Source of the DNA: Penium margaritaceum
Taxonomy: Eukaryota > Streptophyta > Zygnematophyceae > Desmidiales > Peniaceae
Length of the DNA stretch: 64,000 nucleotides
Assembly (NCBI GenBank): GCA_023375785.1
Contig: SZWC01009552.1
Location: 40,167 to 104,166 of the forward strand
Direction: 5' to 3'
In this document: one piece after another, positions 1-10,341 of the stretch
Layout: each line of letters opens with the position of its first letter
Position numbering within the stretch: the first letter of the stretch is position 1
Notes under the pieces: model-generated
Database searches by the model: none
Told to the model about the DNA's origin: nothing
What the model saw: only the letters and a program-made list of their open reading frames with translations
Program-made: the position numbers and the translations under genes

Positions 1-582
1 GGGTCCGAGTTTAAGGCTGTTCGCGCACCGTTGTAACCGAGGACTAGCCTAGACATTGCCTAGGTTTAGGTAGCAAAAACTCCTTGATGCTATTTTTCTA
101 GGTGATTCTGAACACATGACTGCGTTTGCAGCGTCGGTATTTTGGTATGGTCCAGTTTTCAGGGAAAACGGATGACGTCCGGGTTTCGGGCTGTCGACTG
201 TCTGGCACGGCTCATCGTCAAAACCTTACCTGCACAAAAACATGTCATTTTTCTGATTGGCTGGTAAGCTGAGTAACAAGCTCAATAGAGCTGAGGGAGG
301 GCTAGTTCTTGGAGGGGTCTCTCATTGTTGTTTATTCTCAGTTGCCAATCAGTTCTTTCCAGCTTTGTCTGCCTTTCTAGCGCTAAGTCCTTGGTGCACA
401 ATTTTCTGTCTCACAGACTCAGAGCAACGGAAGGGTGTAGCAGTGTAAAGCAATGAGCGTGGGGCCATGACTGCTCCAACGATGCCACAACCTCAACATG
501 CCGCACTAGTATATGGTTTCTAGCTGTATGTGTGTGTGTAGAGTCAAGAGGAAGCTTGCGTGTCTTGTAGCCAGAACCAACA

Positions 583-592
583 CCCCCCCTTG
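583..592 (-). promoter_or_regulatory. Putative polypurine tract and 3' LTR start of D1
   Basis: On the minus strand a G-run preceded by AA is followed directly by TGTTGG, at 577-582. T1 and T2 have the same arrangement, with a G-rich tract abutting TGTTG. The LTR would extend left from 582. There is no second LTR copy to confirm it. Confidence 0.5.
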
Positions 593-748
593 ACACACAG
601 ACGAACACTCCACACACGCATCAGAGCGGGGACAACACACTATTACAAGAGTGAGACATGACTCATGATGCACATGCACATCAATCTGGGGCATCACGTG
701 CGTGCAACAGACCGATAGCATGCATGGCTGCTTTGAACATACCATTGT

Positions 749-1790
749 TCAGAGCTTTGGTGAGAAATTCAGCACGCTACTGACAAGTGTCAATCGAGAC
801 AATTTAAACCTCTCCACCAGCAATACGCTCACGTAGAAAATGATGCTCAATGTTGATGTGCTTGTTATAAGAGTGATGCATGCCATCATGCTTAGCGCTT
901 GACTTGGTGCTATGATTATCATACCGTAGTATGATGCAACAAATGGACACGTGAAGCTTTTGTAGCAGGCGGGAAAACCATACATACTCACGTGTGGTAG
1001 ACTCTTCCAACAGATGGCATTCCCAGCGATGAGAAAGACGCAGAAAGTACAACTGCGAACATCAATTTCATGTGCCCAATTGCTGTTTGTGTATCCTTCA
1101 ACAACCACAGAGGGTTGTGCTCTATAGCACAGGCCTGCCCACGCGCTGGACAGTGCATAGTGGACAACATGTAGTGCTGCCTTGAGATGCCTCTGGTGAG
1201 GTTGTTGGGAGAACTGGGCCAGGAAGTTGATCGAGAAGGCCACATCCGATCGAGTGATGGTAACCAGATACACGATAGACCTGATCGTGCTGAGGTAATC
1301 AGTGACGTTGACAGTCTCACCCTGTTACGAGGAATCAAGGGACTTCAGCAGGCGTTGATCCTTTGGCGTCATCAGTGTGGACGCCATGGGCTAGTCGGCC
1401 AATAGAGAGGCAAAGCGCTCTCCAAGGCTGCGGATGTAGGTCGCCGATTGCACCTGCAGAGTGTGACACTTACAATCATACTCGAGTTCCATACAAAGAG
1501 ACACTCGAGCCGGGCCCAAGTCCTTCATTTTGTGGGTTGATTGTAACAAAGACGTCACCGACTAGACAACAAGGAGACTGGGTGAGGCAATGAGTGGATC
1601 GTTGACATAGGCCAGAATGGCCACAAAGGGCCGTGAAGGTGTACTCAGAAAAAGTGCAATGTCAATTGTGCTGTGACAGTAGCCACACCTCTCCACAGGG
1701 GAGGACATCTCCATGTTCCAATAGCATGGCGATTGCTTCTGTCTGTACAAGGCCTTGTGTAGTCGCAAGATGTGATGGGAACCGCCGGTC
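749..1790 (-). pseudogene. D1 copia RNase H and C-terminal RT, broken
   Basis: The minus-strand translation at 1562-1792 carries the copia RT block around KALYRQKQSPCYWN and a palm motif YVND in place of YVDD. Positions 749-1273 carry the connection and RNase H region: a YLVTITRSDVAFSINFLAQFS-like block, then the equivalents of the RNase H SDWA and SWKS motifs, degraded. Frameshifts separate the pieces, and no single frame spans the domain. It aligns block by block with 55.2-56.4 kb of T1. The protein would have reverse-transcribed element RNA and degraded the RNA strand; this copy cannot. Confidence 0.8.
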
Positions 1791-2696
1791 AAGGCGGTGC
1801 TTCCATCACTTTGATCGCATTAATCACCCATTTTGAGGCCATGGTTGTATGCACGTGAAAACTGTGCAGGTTTGGCTCAAGAAGCGGGTCATTTGGTGTA
1901 GGGAAGAGAAAAACAATGCCGGGCAAAATTGGATGGTGCGCGTTCCGAAAATGGGCAGGAGCATCGATTCGACCCCAACGAGGCAGAGCGACTTTCTCGC
2001 CCACTGCAACCAAAGCATCCCGGGACGGATGCTTAGCCAATGAGGCAAGGATCATTGGGGGCCATGGGCACTTTGGGATGGCGGCCGGAGGTTCATTTGT
2101 AGGCAAGGACGCTTCGGGCAGACGCGAACCCTGCTGACTTAACTGCCAATGGCAGACACGCGTGGAGCACTCAAACGACCGTAACTTGGTCATTTCTCAA
2201 ATGATCAAGGCGTTCTTTGGTGCATTGGAAATCTCATGGCAAGTACTACATGTTTCATGCATTATTTGTACCATTGAGCCTTGGTAGAGGTCTTCGGAGT
2301 ACCTGGGGGCTCTCGGCTGGCTCATAGAGGCTGGTACATAAGGAAGCCTAGGGATTGTTCTATGCATGCGAATCTGAGCTAAAGGCTTTGAAATTTGCAT
2401 TTTAATGATTTATCAAGTACAATCATTCATTCCTTTGTATTCTAAGCATTGTCTTGTACACATTAATTCGATCCTACAAGTCTTCTACAGTGCACCTTGG
2501 TGCAAATGTCGCCTGCAGAGTCGCATGACAGGAACCTGGGTCACTAAAAGCAGTCTTGATGCGAGGAGAGGATCTTGCAACATCTCAAGGGCGGGCCCAA
2601 ATACCAAAGGGTTGAGGGTTGGAAGGTTTATTCCAAGAGCTCGGTGTGTGATTGTCATGTTGGGCGCCCCTCGGTTCACACCGGACCTTGTGAGTG
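1791..2696. other. About 0.9-kb foreign insert inside D1 RT
   Basis: Compared with T1 (56339-56402), D1 is colinear up to about 1785 and resumes at about 2697, so roughly 905 bp is extra. I see no gene, LTR pair or convincing terminal inverted repeat. The left edge has a small hairpin (ACCGCC/GGCGGT at 1782-1799). Frames of up to 134 codons exist here but resemble nothing I recognise. The boundaries are uncertain by about 10 bp. Confidence 0.6.
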
Positions 2697-3380
2697 CCGT
2701 TCGTTAAGCCAGACGGCTGTACAATGTAAATCTCCTCATCAAGTCAGCCATGCAAAATGCATTTTTGACAACCATCTGCTCTAGTTCCAAGTCATTTAGG
2801 ACAACCAAGCTTAGAAGAGCACAGGTATTAGTGTACCATCCAACTGGAGTGAACATCTCTTCAAAGCAATGCCAGGGATCTGAGAGAATTCCTTTGTAGT
2901 GAGACAGGCCTTGTATCTGTCAACCTTTCCGTCAGGCTTTCGCTTTTGTCAAAGAACTCAGTGATCTGGTACATCTTTGAGTCCTGGTGGGAGGTCCACA
3001 AGCTCAAAAGACGGCATGTTCCTTCTGGCACTCAACTCCTCTTGCATGGCCTTTTCCCAAACGTTAGCATTGGCTGCCTCACGAGCCTGTAGAACAGTGG
3101 TAGGCTTTGGGAGAAGTGAGGGTAGCCCACCCCTTGTAAAGCAAGCTGTAACATAGCCAACAACAAAGGCCTCAAGGGCATTGTGAAACTCATGAGGGAC
3201 GAGTGCATAGCCCACCACAGATTTTGAATGGATGATAGTGACAACACGACCCAGTGTAAAAGGCCCGTGGAACTGGCAAAGGAGCAAGCCATGGTAGATG
3301 ATGTAATGGAGTGTGTGCGGTGTTGTGATGACTGAGAGGACTGGGAGATAGAATGTTGAGGAAGAGAGCGAAATCACCTG
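2697..3380 (-). pseudogene. D1 copia N-terminal RT, broken
   Basis: The minus strand at 2697-2790 matches the T1 block for the RT start (MDVNNAF-type region and the PPG-F motif) at nucleotide level. Positions 2958-3377 encode the approach to the RT with WEKAMQEEL and FELVDLPPGLK, the conserved lead-in of plant copia RT. The remainder of this RT lies beyond the insert at 1791-2696. Confidence 0.75.
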
Positions 3381-5060
3381 AGATCAATCATCATTGCGTG
3401 TACATTGCTTAGGGCCGACATGAGGAACTTGGGATATAAGAGGTGACTCTGAAACATCATTATACACCAAAGTCTATGACACAGGAGTGGAATACGATGA
3501 AGATTATATTGAGTCACTGGCAGGAGACTGTGTTGGGACACCAGCATGGAACTGTGCCGGATGGGCTGGCGTAGGTGAAGACTCAGAGGGAAAAGAAGGT
3601 GAGGGGACTGGCAATTGCTCTGAGGATGACATAGGCGGTAAGCCAAATGATGAGAAGAACAGAACAAGGGAGTCATCATCACTTGAAGAGGTAGGTGAAG
3701 ACCAAGACGACAAAGAGGGGCCAGGAGAGGGAGTCGCAAGACCGGAAAGTGGGACAGAACCACCCCCCCAAGCCGACAGAGCGAGGTGTGAGAGGATGTA
3801 GGAGTGGCACCGGACAGATCTTGAGGAAAGATGTCGTCAAATAAAAGAGTGTCACGAGACTCGTTGACCTGGGACTGATCAAAGTCCCATAAGTGCCATG
3901 CCTTAGACATGGCAGAAACACCAAGAGAAGTGCAAAGGTGTGTGCGAGGAATTTGTTTGCCATCGCAAAGGTCCTCAAGGAGCTAGACAGCAACGACACA
4001 ACCCTAGACACGAGCAAGATGCAGGGCAACACGGTGGCCAAACCAGCGCTTGACGGGAGTGACTTGATGAGGGAGGGATCATGGAGAATACGATTCCAGA
4101 CCCAAGTCATGTAGGACATGGCCTCAGAGGAAAAGTGGGGGGTTAGGTGAGAAGCACTCAGGAGATTACGGACACCATGAGTGAGTGTCAGGTTCCAACG
4201 CTCGGAAACTCTAGTTTGTTGGAGAGTGTAGGGGGCTGTCGGCTCCATACATATCTCGCGAGAAGAGAGAAAGTGAGCAGTGGGACCCATGAACTCCCGA
4301 GTGAGTTTCACACGCAACCGAGGCTGCGAGGGAGGCTGACGAGGAGGCTGTCTCCAAGTCTAATGACGAGGCTGTTTCACACTTTGAGCTCTTGAAGAGC
4401 GAAACTGGAGGCTAGAAAATGCTCAGTACAGATTTTTGGCACATGAAACAGAAAGAGCAAGAAATAGTGAACATAGAACCTAGGGCTGCAAGAACAAATT
4501 TATGAACATTGGCATGTTGAATTTAAATTGTAAACATTTGAATTATCTTTTAAATCCTTTAAATTTGGTGTAAATTTCATTTTTGATGAATTTCAACCAA
4601 GGTAAAGACACTTAAATTTGAAATAAAAATGCAGTAGGGTATGACATGACCATGCAATAGGTCGAGGGATTGAGTGGTGCAAGACTCTGAACTTGAGAAA
4701 GGGGGCCGATGAATTTTACCTTGGGCAGAATCAAGGCAGTCAATGGGAAAAGGAACAAGAAATGTGGAGGCTTCAATACCATAAGTGGGAAGTGCACGTA
4801 GCACACTGTCAATGCCAGCTGTGTATGCGTTGGAGAAAGAGAGCGGGCAACATGAACAAGTGCAGGTGTAGCATGTACAGATGCAAAGGTTGGGATGCAC
4901 AAAAGGTGATCGCAGCGAGTGTCCTACAGCAAGATGCGACGAGTGGTGTAGTGCATGACAGATGTAAAACCACGGCTGGAGGTGAAGTCCATGCTCTGGT
5001 CATCAAGGGTCGTGACAAAGAGGAGACTCGGCTCAAGAGAGTGGACGTACAGCACATCTA
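3380..5060 (-). pseudogene. D1 copia integrase and Ser/Pro-rich linker, broken
   Basis: Positions 3679-4317 (minus) show the integrase core: EFMGP, then APYTLQQTRVSERWN, containing the third catalytic Glu, then YMTWVWNR. The second catalytic Asp, in the SDRGGEF motif of T1, is lost here. The zinc-binding and pre-integrase part lies at about 4580-5060 and is heavily degraded. A Ser/Pro-rich linker follows towards 3400, as in T1. Confidence 0.7.
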
Positions 5061-5084
5061 GAAGAAACAGTCCCCCCACCCCCC

Positions 5085-5102
5085 CCCCCCCCCCCCCCCC
5101 CC
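5085..5102. repeat. Poly-C run
   Basis: A near-pure C homopolymer of about 18 nt follows a shorter C-rich stretch, inside the pre-integrase region of D1. It matches a G-rich codon region in T1 and is probably slippage expansion. Its length is likely to be unreliable in the assembly. Confidence 0.8.
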
Positions 5103-5900
5103 GCGGGTCCAACAAACCTGACCATCCTAACTCCTTGAACTTGAAGAAGCTGGACGAAGCCAGTCCGAACAAAACAGACTGAGCCAACATGGCCCAACAA
5201 GACAAAGGAGGAGCAAGAGGAGGTCATGTGGTGGGTGGCCCCCAAATCAAGGATCCAAAAGTCACCCGAGACGCACACAATGGTAGGAACACGACTGACA
5301 ATGGCAATGGCAGAAGGCAGGAGCTGCAAGCCACAGGCGGTGAGACAACGAGGAAAACAAACAGGCTGTCACTCCTCAATCCATGGAACATCAACCGGTT
5401 GACAACCCTGGACATGACCGGAAGCAGCACCATGCACATCTCTGTCCACCAGACACGCAAGTGATCCTGACATGAAACGGAGATAGCACTGATAAACTGT
5501 GTGGGAGAAGGGGGCGTCCAGCTGACAGTTGCCCTCTAGTGGATCAGGGGTGATGACATTGCCGGAGGGAAGATGCCGCTCTAGTGGGCGAATCCCATGC
5601 AGGTGGGGAATAAGTGCATGAAGGGGGGAGGGGGGCAAAGAAGACAGGCTCTCTAAAGCTGGGATGCCACCTCCAAGGGTAGAGCGATGGAGGTGGTATT
5701 GCGGCGGTGGTGTAGACAGCAGCATTGATACATGAAAACACAGGCATTAGAGGTGGAGGCATGAACCAGGACCGTCAGAGGAGAGTGCCTAATGCGCTTG
5801 CATTATATACACAAAACGAGCTTCATCGGGTGGTTCTAGATACTTGGGAGTGGAGTGCTCAAAGGTGCCACAGTTCTAGCACATAGTCGTGCTGGAGGAG
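5100..5900 (-). pseudogene. D1 protease and gag zinc knuckle, broken
   Basis: At 5240-5248 (minus) the aspartic-protease motif reads DLG, followed by ATHHM. The catalytic Asp is kept but the family's Ser/Thr is replaced by Leu. At 5840-5881 the gag zinc knuckle reads C-stop-N-C, GTFEH, then STPKY. It is a CX2CX4HX4C knuckle with TAG (5876-5878) between the first two Cys and the last Cys changed to Tyr. Both changes fit G-to-A transitions. Confidence 0.75.
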
Positions 5901-6049
5901 GAAGTGGAGGAAGAGGAGCCATTGGACCTCTTGCCCTTGCCTCACTCCCTGGCCCACTTCTGCCAGACCTGCCGTCCCCATGGCAACCTTTGCCTCTACC
6001 ACAGCCTCTCCCGTTGACTGAGGAGAGAAGTGGTCAACAGGGAAGATGT

Positions 6050-6994
6050 CTAAGCTGAAGAGGTAGAGATTGATGTAGAGGAAGAGAGGATGGCAGTGAC
6101 AGCTTCTGTTAGTGCTTCACGCCAAATGTTTTTTCTTAGTAGAGTGCTCCGCCAGTCGGTGAGGCGCTGAGAGGTGAACTCCCAGAGAGCACCAATGCCA
6201 GGAGGTGCATCTTCGGGAACGGGCTTACTGATGAGACGCTTGAGCTTGGAGGCCTTCATCTCTCTGAAGATGTTTTACAGCTCAGGAATTAGGCAATGGA
6301 TAATGGAAAGGATGGAGGATAGTTGTTCACGAGCTGCCTTGTCCAGGTCTGATAGCAAGCGCAGGCTGCGAGCCCAATAGGCATCGGTGGTCTCATCAGC
6401 AGGCATAGAGAGCGTGTTGAATTATACGGTAAGGATGCTCTGTGCAGCATGCCCTGTGACTATGGTGAAATGCTTGATGAGTGCGTATGCACTAACTGGA
6501 TCAGCAGGCGTGTGGCGTGCAGTGGCATTGTTGTAAATCCCGATCTCGTCCCTGAGATCGTCGGGTCCAGCATGAATGAGGGCACGAACATCTTGAGCTG
6601 ACCCATGCTCAACAGGGACAAAGAGAGGAAGAGCGAAGGGCTTTGGCTCATGGTAATATTCCCAAAGTTGCTCACCTTGTGTCCTTGCACTAAAGTAAAC
6701 TTCCCACGAGTAGAAGGTAAGGCTAAAGCTGAAGTGGCATGGCAAGGAATCAAACTCAGGTTTGTGGTGTGCTGGCACCACAAGTACTTTGGCGGCTGCT
6801 GTACAGGTAGCAGCTGCGACTCCAAAAGGATTAGAGGAGAGTGACGAAGAGATGGAGGATGCGGAAGCGGCTGCAGTGGAGAATGCAGAAGTGGAGACAG
6901 AGGGAGTGGTGTGCAGTGTTGGTTGATGAAAGTTGAGGACCAAATCAGAAATGTGGTAAGCAAACATCTCCTGATCAGCTTTTTCACTATACAA
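6050..6994 (-). pseudogene. D1 copia gag, broken
   Basis: Two minus-strand segments (6422-6994 and 6050-6259) match T1 gag. Shared blocks include the SWEVYFSA/SWETHFSA block, VRALI-AGP, TPADPVSAYALIKH with TVTGHAAQS, then PPGIGALWEFTSQRLTDW. Gag packages element RNA into a cytoplasmic particle. An in-frame stop at about 6420 and further breaks separate the segments. This is a copia capsid of the UBN2/retrotran_gag type, judged from the motif pattern only. Confidence 0.8.
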
Positions 6995-7239
6995 ATTTTC
7001 CTCTGCATTGTGCTTGGCAGTGAGTGCAACTTGGAGAGGAGCACGCTCGCACTACAGCTCTTCTTCCGATAAATCATACTATTCATCGTTAACATGCATG
7101 GTGACGAAAACACAACTCTGTTGATAATGTTTTTTGCAGAGTTCCCCTTGCCACAATGGACATGGGAAGGTGGAGTGAGTAAACTCTCACGGCTGTGCTG
7201 CAAGGCAACAAACTTGTGCGTACAAACGCAACCATGTAG

Positions 7240-8340
7240 AGGAAGCAGAGAGAGGGCAGTACAAGAGAGAGTGCCAAGCTCGCCAAAGCTAGCGATGCAA
7301 TGAAACCAAGGATGGCAGTGTCCCTATCACTGTTGCCACGATGAAAACAAACGTGGAAGACATGGAGACTACGAAGCAAGTGACACCCATCAAGGCAGCA
7401 GCTGTGAGGATGGAGATGGCTACAGTTATAGAAAGAAGAATGTGGGTGTCCTGACTCAAAGTATATGATGAAGGTGCAGAGGAAGCTAGCGGTGTGGATG
7501 TGTGGATGTAGACCACTAAACTAGAGAGTGAATTAGCTACTACTGCTGCCGATGCTGCTATGATGTCTGCTGTTGCGACAACCTGTGTGGCAACATTGAC
7601 GGTGGCTGCTGCAAGAGGTCCTTAGTCAACTGCTGTAGTGATGTATGTCTCAATTGCTCTACAAGTGGCAATGTTAGCTTGAGCACGAGCAGCCCTTGTA
7701 GTGGCAGAAAATTCTGATGAGACGACAACACTAGAGACAAGTGTCGCTTCTATGATGGAAAGGATATCAGAGGGTGCTGAAGAGACCGACTCAGAACCAA
7801 AAACCGTTGGAGATGCTGGGTGGTGAGGAATGGAGATCTATGCACTGCTGCTAAGGTTGCTGGTGTCGCCCCACCAGGGAGGGCATGCCGACTCTGCTGA
7901 CGCATCTTATGGGTAACAAGAGGGCTTACAGAGGATAAAGAGGGTCATTAATCCTGTGGTGGCCTAGTGGCTGGTGCGTTCTGAGCTGTCAATGATTCCT
8001 CAGACGTCAACTGGTAGTAGAAAGCACATGTAGCAACGTCCTCCCGCTCGTGGTCGGGTGTAGGATAGTAGTCCTCTCTAGGGTAGCATCATGGATTATG
8101 ATGGTAGAGGCATGACCACACCTCGTGCTCAGTCCTTCCCTCATTGTAAGCGACTTCCTCCTTGATGCAGTAGCACTCACGTGTAGCTGTAGGTGAATCA
8201 AGGATTGGTATTGTCACTGGAGGAGAAGCAAGGGTGACTAGAGTCCAGTTGCCTGGGTGGGCAACCGCTGCATACGACAGGAGTGCAGCAAAGGATGGAG
8301 CAGCAGTTGGATCCGCGACAATAGTGGATATGGCAGTCAC
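7240..8340 (-). pseudogene. D1 relic of the extra frame upstream of gag
   Basis: Between gag and the 5' side of D1, the minus strand encodes an Ala/Thr-rich stretch (about 7517-7740, including NVATQ) and then a strongly hydrophobic stretch (7289-7516, such as SITVAISILTAAALMGVT). Both align in order with the extra frame of T1 at 60609-61523. A possible acidic N-terminal part lies at 8007-8340, interrupted by stops and frameshifts. It is not part of any known gag or pol domain I recognise. The D1 copy has CAG where T1 has an in-frame TAG. Confidence 0.6.
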
Positions 8341-8860
8341 AGTATGCTACTGCTTTTGTGGCTATGGCTGGGACCATGTTGCTGTTGTGGCTATAGTTAT
8401 TCCTTTGTGAACAATGGAAGATGCGTGGCTATTTTACTACTGTTGTTGTAGCCGGAGATACTGCAGTATTGGGTGGCCAAAACAAGAAATATTCCCACAC
8501 CAAATGTGATGTACCTGGAGTTATAGTCACTAGAGTTGCAATACTATTACTCTAAGGCTGAAGCACAGCTAAACCTTCACTCTCTACAGAGCTGGTTGTT
8601 TCTCACACCTTTGCATGACCGAAGGTGTGGTCTTGCAGGATCAGCAACCCAGTGCAATACGTCAACACTACAACCTAAACATGCGTACCAGAAATATAGG
8701 TGCCCACGTCGACCACGAGCGTACGTGGATGCATGTCTCCCAAGGAGTGATACTCCAGTGCTTGCTAAGCGGAGGCTAAACAGATGTATTGATGTTGTGA
8801 ACCACTCCATCTCTGAATCGGATATCTATATGATTCTGTCCAGATGAATTGCTCAATAAG
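8341..8860. other. No gene recognised; probable D1 leader remnant
   Basis: This would be the 5' leader and LTR of D1 by position. I could not identify a clear tRNA-primer site or an LTR match to the left end. Short frames here have no recognisable content. Confidence 0.4.
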
Positions 8861-9040
8861 AGACCACAAAATCATCCTGAGATGAGACTTCTTGTATCAT
8901 TACAATCTGTCAAGGAATGACAACCATTTCTAATCTAGTAACCCATGATGCAGTGGCAGTTACAAGAGGAAACAGAGGAGGAAGTAGCTGAGGAAGTTGT
9001 AGTAGTCACAAAACAACTCACACAACGAATATCATAGGAC

Positions 9041-9934
9041 GTGGCCAAGTGGTACCTGCAATACAGAGCAAAATTGTGGCTAGTTCGCATAGAGATAGGG
9101 AAACCGGAGGAGATCACAATAGCAGACATGAAAACATCATCCTCATATGCCTCATCACCTGAACAGTTTGCAGCCATTTGTGAGGATTTTGTATCTCTTG
9201 TCAAGCAGTTTGCCGGGGTTTTTCTCGGCGAACTGCCTCAAGAGCTACCTCTGCAACGCATTATCAGTCATCATGTAGGCCTAAAGCCGTGCATGTTTTC
9301 AAGTGAGCCTATCAGATGAGAGACCATGAGCTGACCGAGCTTCAAAAAGAGTTGGAAGAGATGCTCCGTTAGGGGAGCCATCCATGTCACTCTACACTGT
9401 ACTTGTGCTTTCTGTGAAAAGGAAAAGCAACAAGATGCGGATGTGCATGGATTAGAGGAATTTGAAGAAAATAATCACCATCAAGACCTACTACTCTCTT
9501 TGGAGAGCAGATGAAAATTTCAAACAACTCTGAGGGATGAGCATTTTTACTAAAATTGACCTATGCAACAGCTATCATCGGATATGCGTATCTGGTAAGG
9601 ACATCTAGCAGGCGGTGTTTCATACTTGGTACGGGCACTTGGCATCCACAGCTATATCGTTTGGACATACAAATGCCCCTGCAACATTTATGATTGCCAT
9701 GCAGGTTTTTTTTTTTGCCGTACCTCGCTGCTTTGTTGTGTATCTTGACGAAATTCTGGTATACAGCGGCATCTCAGAGGAGCACAATCTCCGAAATAAA
9801 AATCGCAATATTATCAAAAGAGAAGTTCTAAAAAATTACTCTTGGAGTGCGACTTCTGTCGCTGGTCGATCCCTTTGTGGGCCACATCAGGGACGTCGGA
9901 CGGATAACCATAGACCCGAAGAAACTAGAGGCTG
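9041..9934 (+). pseudogene. X1 gypsy RT, N-terminal part, broken
   Basis: The segment 9041-9319 encodes the pre-RT stretch FAGVFLGELPQELPLQR. It is followed by a degraded fingers domain and, at 9650-9790, FGHTNAPATFMIAM and VYLDEIL, where the YLDD palm motif has become YLDE. After KLEAV at about 9921-9934 the frame is cut by TRIM1 and continues at 10342 with the matching next codons. The enzyme would copy element RNA into DNA; this copy is dead. Confidence 0.8.
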
Positions 9935-10095
9935 TGTAGCGTGGCAGTGCCACGCCGACCGGTCGAAGGAGCCACGTGGCTCGAGAGGGGTCATCTGGGA
10001 CTGTGGGCGGTGAGACGGGATGGCTTGAGGGTCGGAGACCCTCAAGCACCGTGGTTTTGGCCGAGTCGGCCAAGGATTTCGTCAAATCCGTTACA
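9935..10095 (+). repeat. TRIM1 5' LTR
   Basis: 161 bp, TGTAGCG to CCGTTACA. It contains two hairpins: arms of 10 bp around GGA at 10024-10046, and arms TTGGCCG/CGGCCAA around AGT at 10057-10073. Confidence 0.9.
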
Positions 10096-10096
10096 T

Positions 10097-10108
10097 TGGT
10101 ATCAGAGC
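10097..10108 (+). promoter_or_regulatory. TRIM1 primer binding site
   Basis: TGGTATCAGAGC, an exact match to the usual plant initiator-Met-tRNA primer site, starting 1 nt after the 5' LTR. Six bases further on lies a T-arm-like stretch, GGG-N7-CCC, containing GGCTCGAATCC (10114-10124), one mismatch from the Pol III box B consensus. Confidence 0.9.
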
Positions 10109-10167
10109 TACAGGGCTCGAATCCCACGTCGGGATCACCGGAGATGCTGAGGCGGCTCTCACTCCTA

Positions 10168-10178
10168 GTGGGGGGGAG
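10168..10178 (+). promoter_or_regulatory. TRIM1 polypurine tract
   Basis: GTGGGGGGGAG directly abuts the TGTAGC start of the 3' LTR, the expected plus-strand priming position. Confidence 0.85.
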
Positions 10179-10341
10179 TGTAGCATGGCAGTGCCACGCC
10201 GACCGGTCGAAGGAGCCACGTGGCTCAAGCGGGGTCACCTGGGACTGTGGGCACTGAGACAGGATGGCTTGAGGGTCGGAGACCCTCAAGCACCACAGTT
10301 TTGGCCCATAGTCGGCCAAGGATTCTGTCGAATCCATTACA
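10179..10341 (+). repeat. TRIM1 3' LTR
   Basis: 163 bp, about 90% or more identical to the 5' LTR by eye, ending ATTACA. The second hairpin is imperfect in this copy. Confidence 0.9.

Larger units (their letters stand above)
560..8340 (-). mobile_element. Ty1/copia element D1, decayed
   Basis: A minus-strand copia relic. Going leftwards it shows an extra upstream frame, gag, a zinc knuckle, protease, integrase, RT and RNase H, which is the copia order. It is colinear with the better preserved T1 at 54-63 kb, and many short motifs match. Stops and frameshifts are scattered throughout. A polypurine-like tract near 583-592 suggests where the 3' LTR begins, but no matching 5' LTR is visible on the right, where a gypsy relic starts at about 8.86 kb. 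Family assignment is firm; the outer limits are approximate. Confidence 0.85.
9935..10341 (+). mobile_element. TRIM1, miniature LTR retrotransposon
   Basis: A 407-bp non-coding element with two direct LTRs (9935-10095 and 10179-10341), each starting TGTAGC and ending TTACA. They flank an 83-bp interior holding a tRNA primer site and a purine tract. It lies inside X1 RT; flanking 5-mers are GGCTG on the left and AGCTG on the right, a target duplication with one change. The size and architecture are those of TRIM elements, which depend on an autonomous partner for all proteins. LTR termini and purine tract resemble those of T3. Confidence 0.9.

Noticed and set aside
10109-10130. A tRNA gene in TRIM1
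   Set aside because: Only a T-arm-like stretch is present. There is no acceptor stem, anticodon arm or A box; the TGGTATCAGAGC beside it is a primer site.
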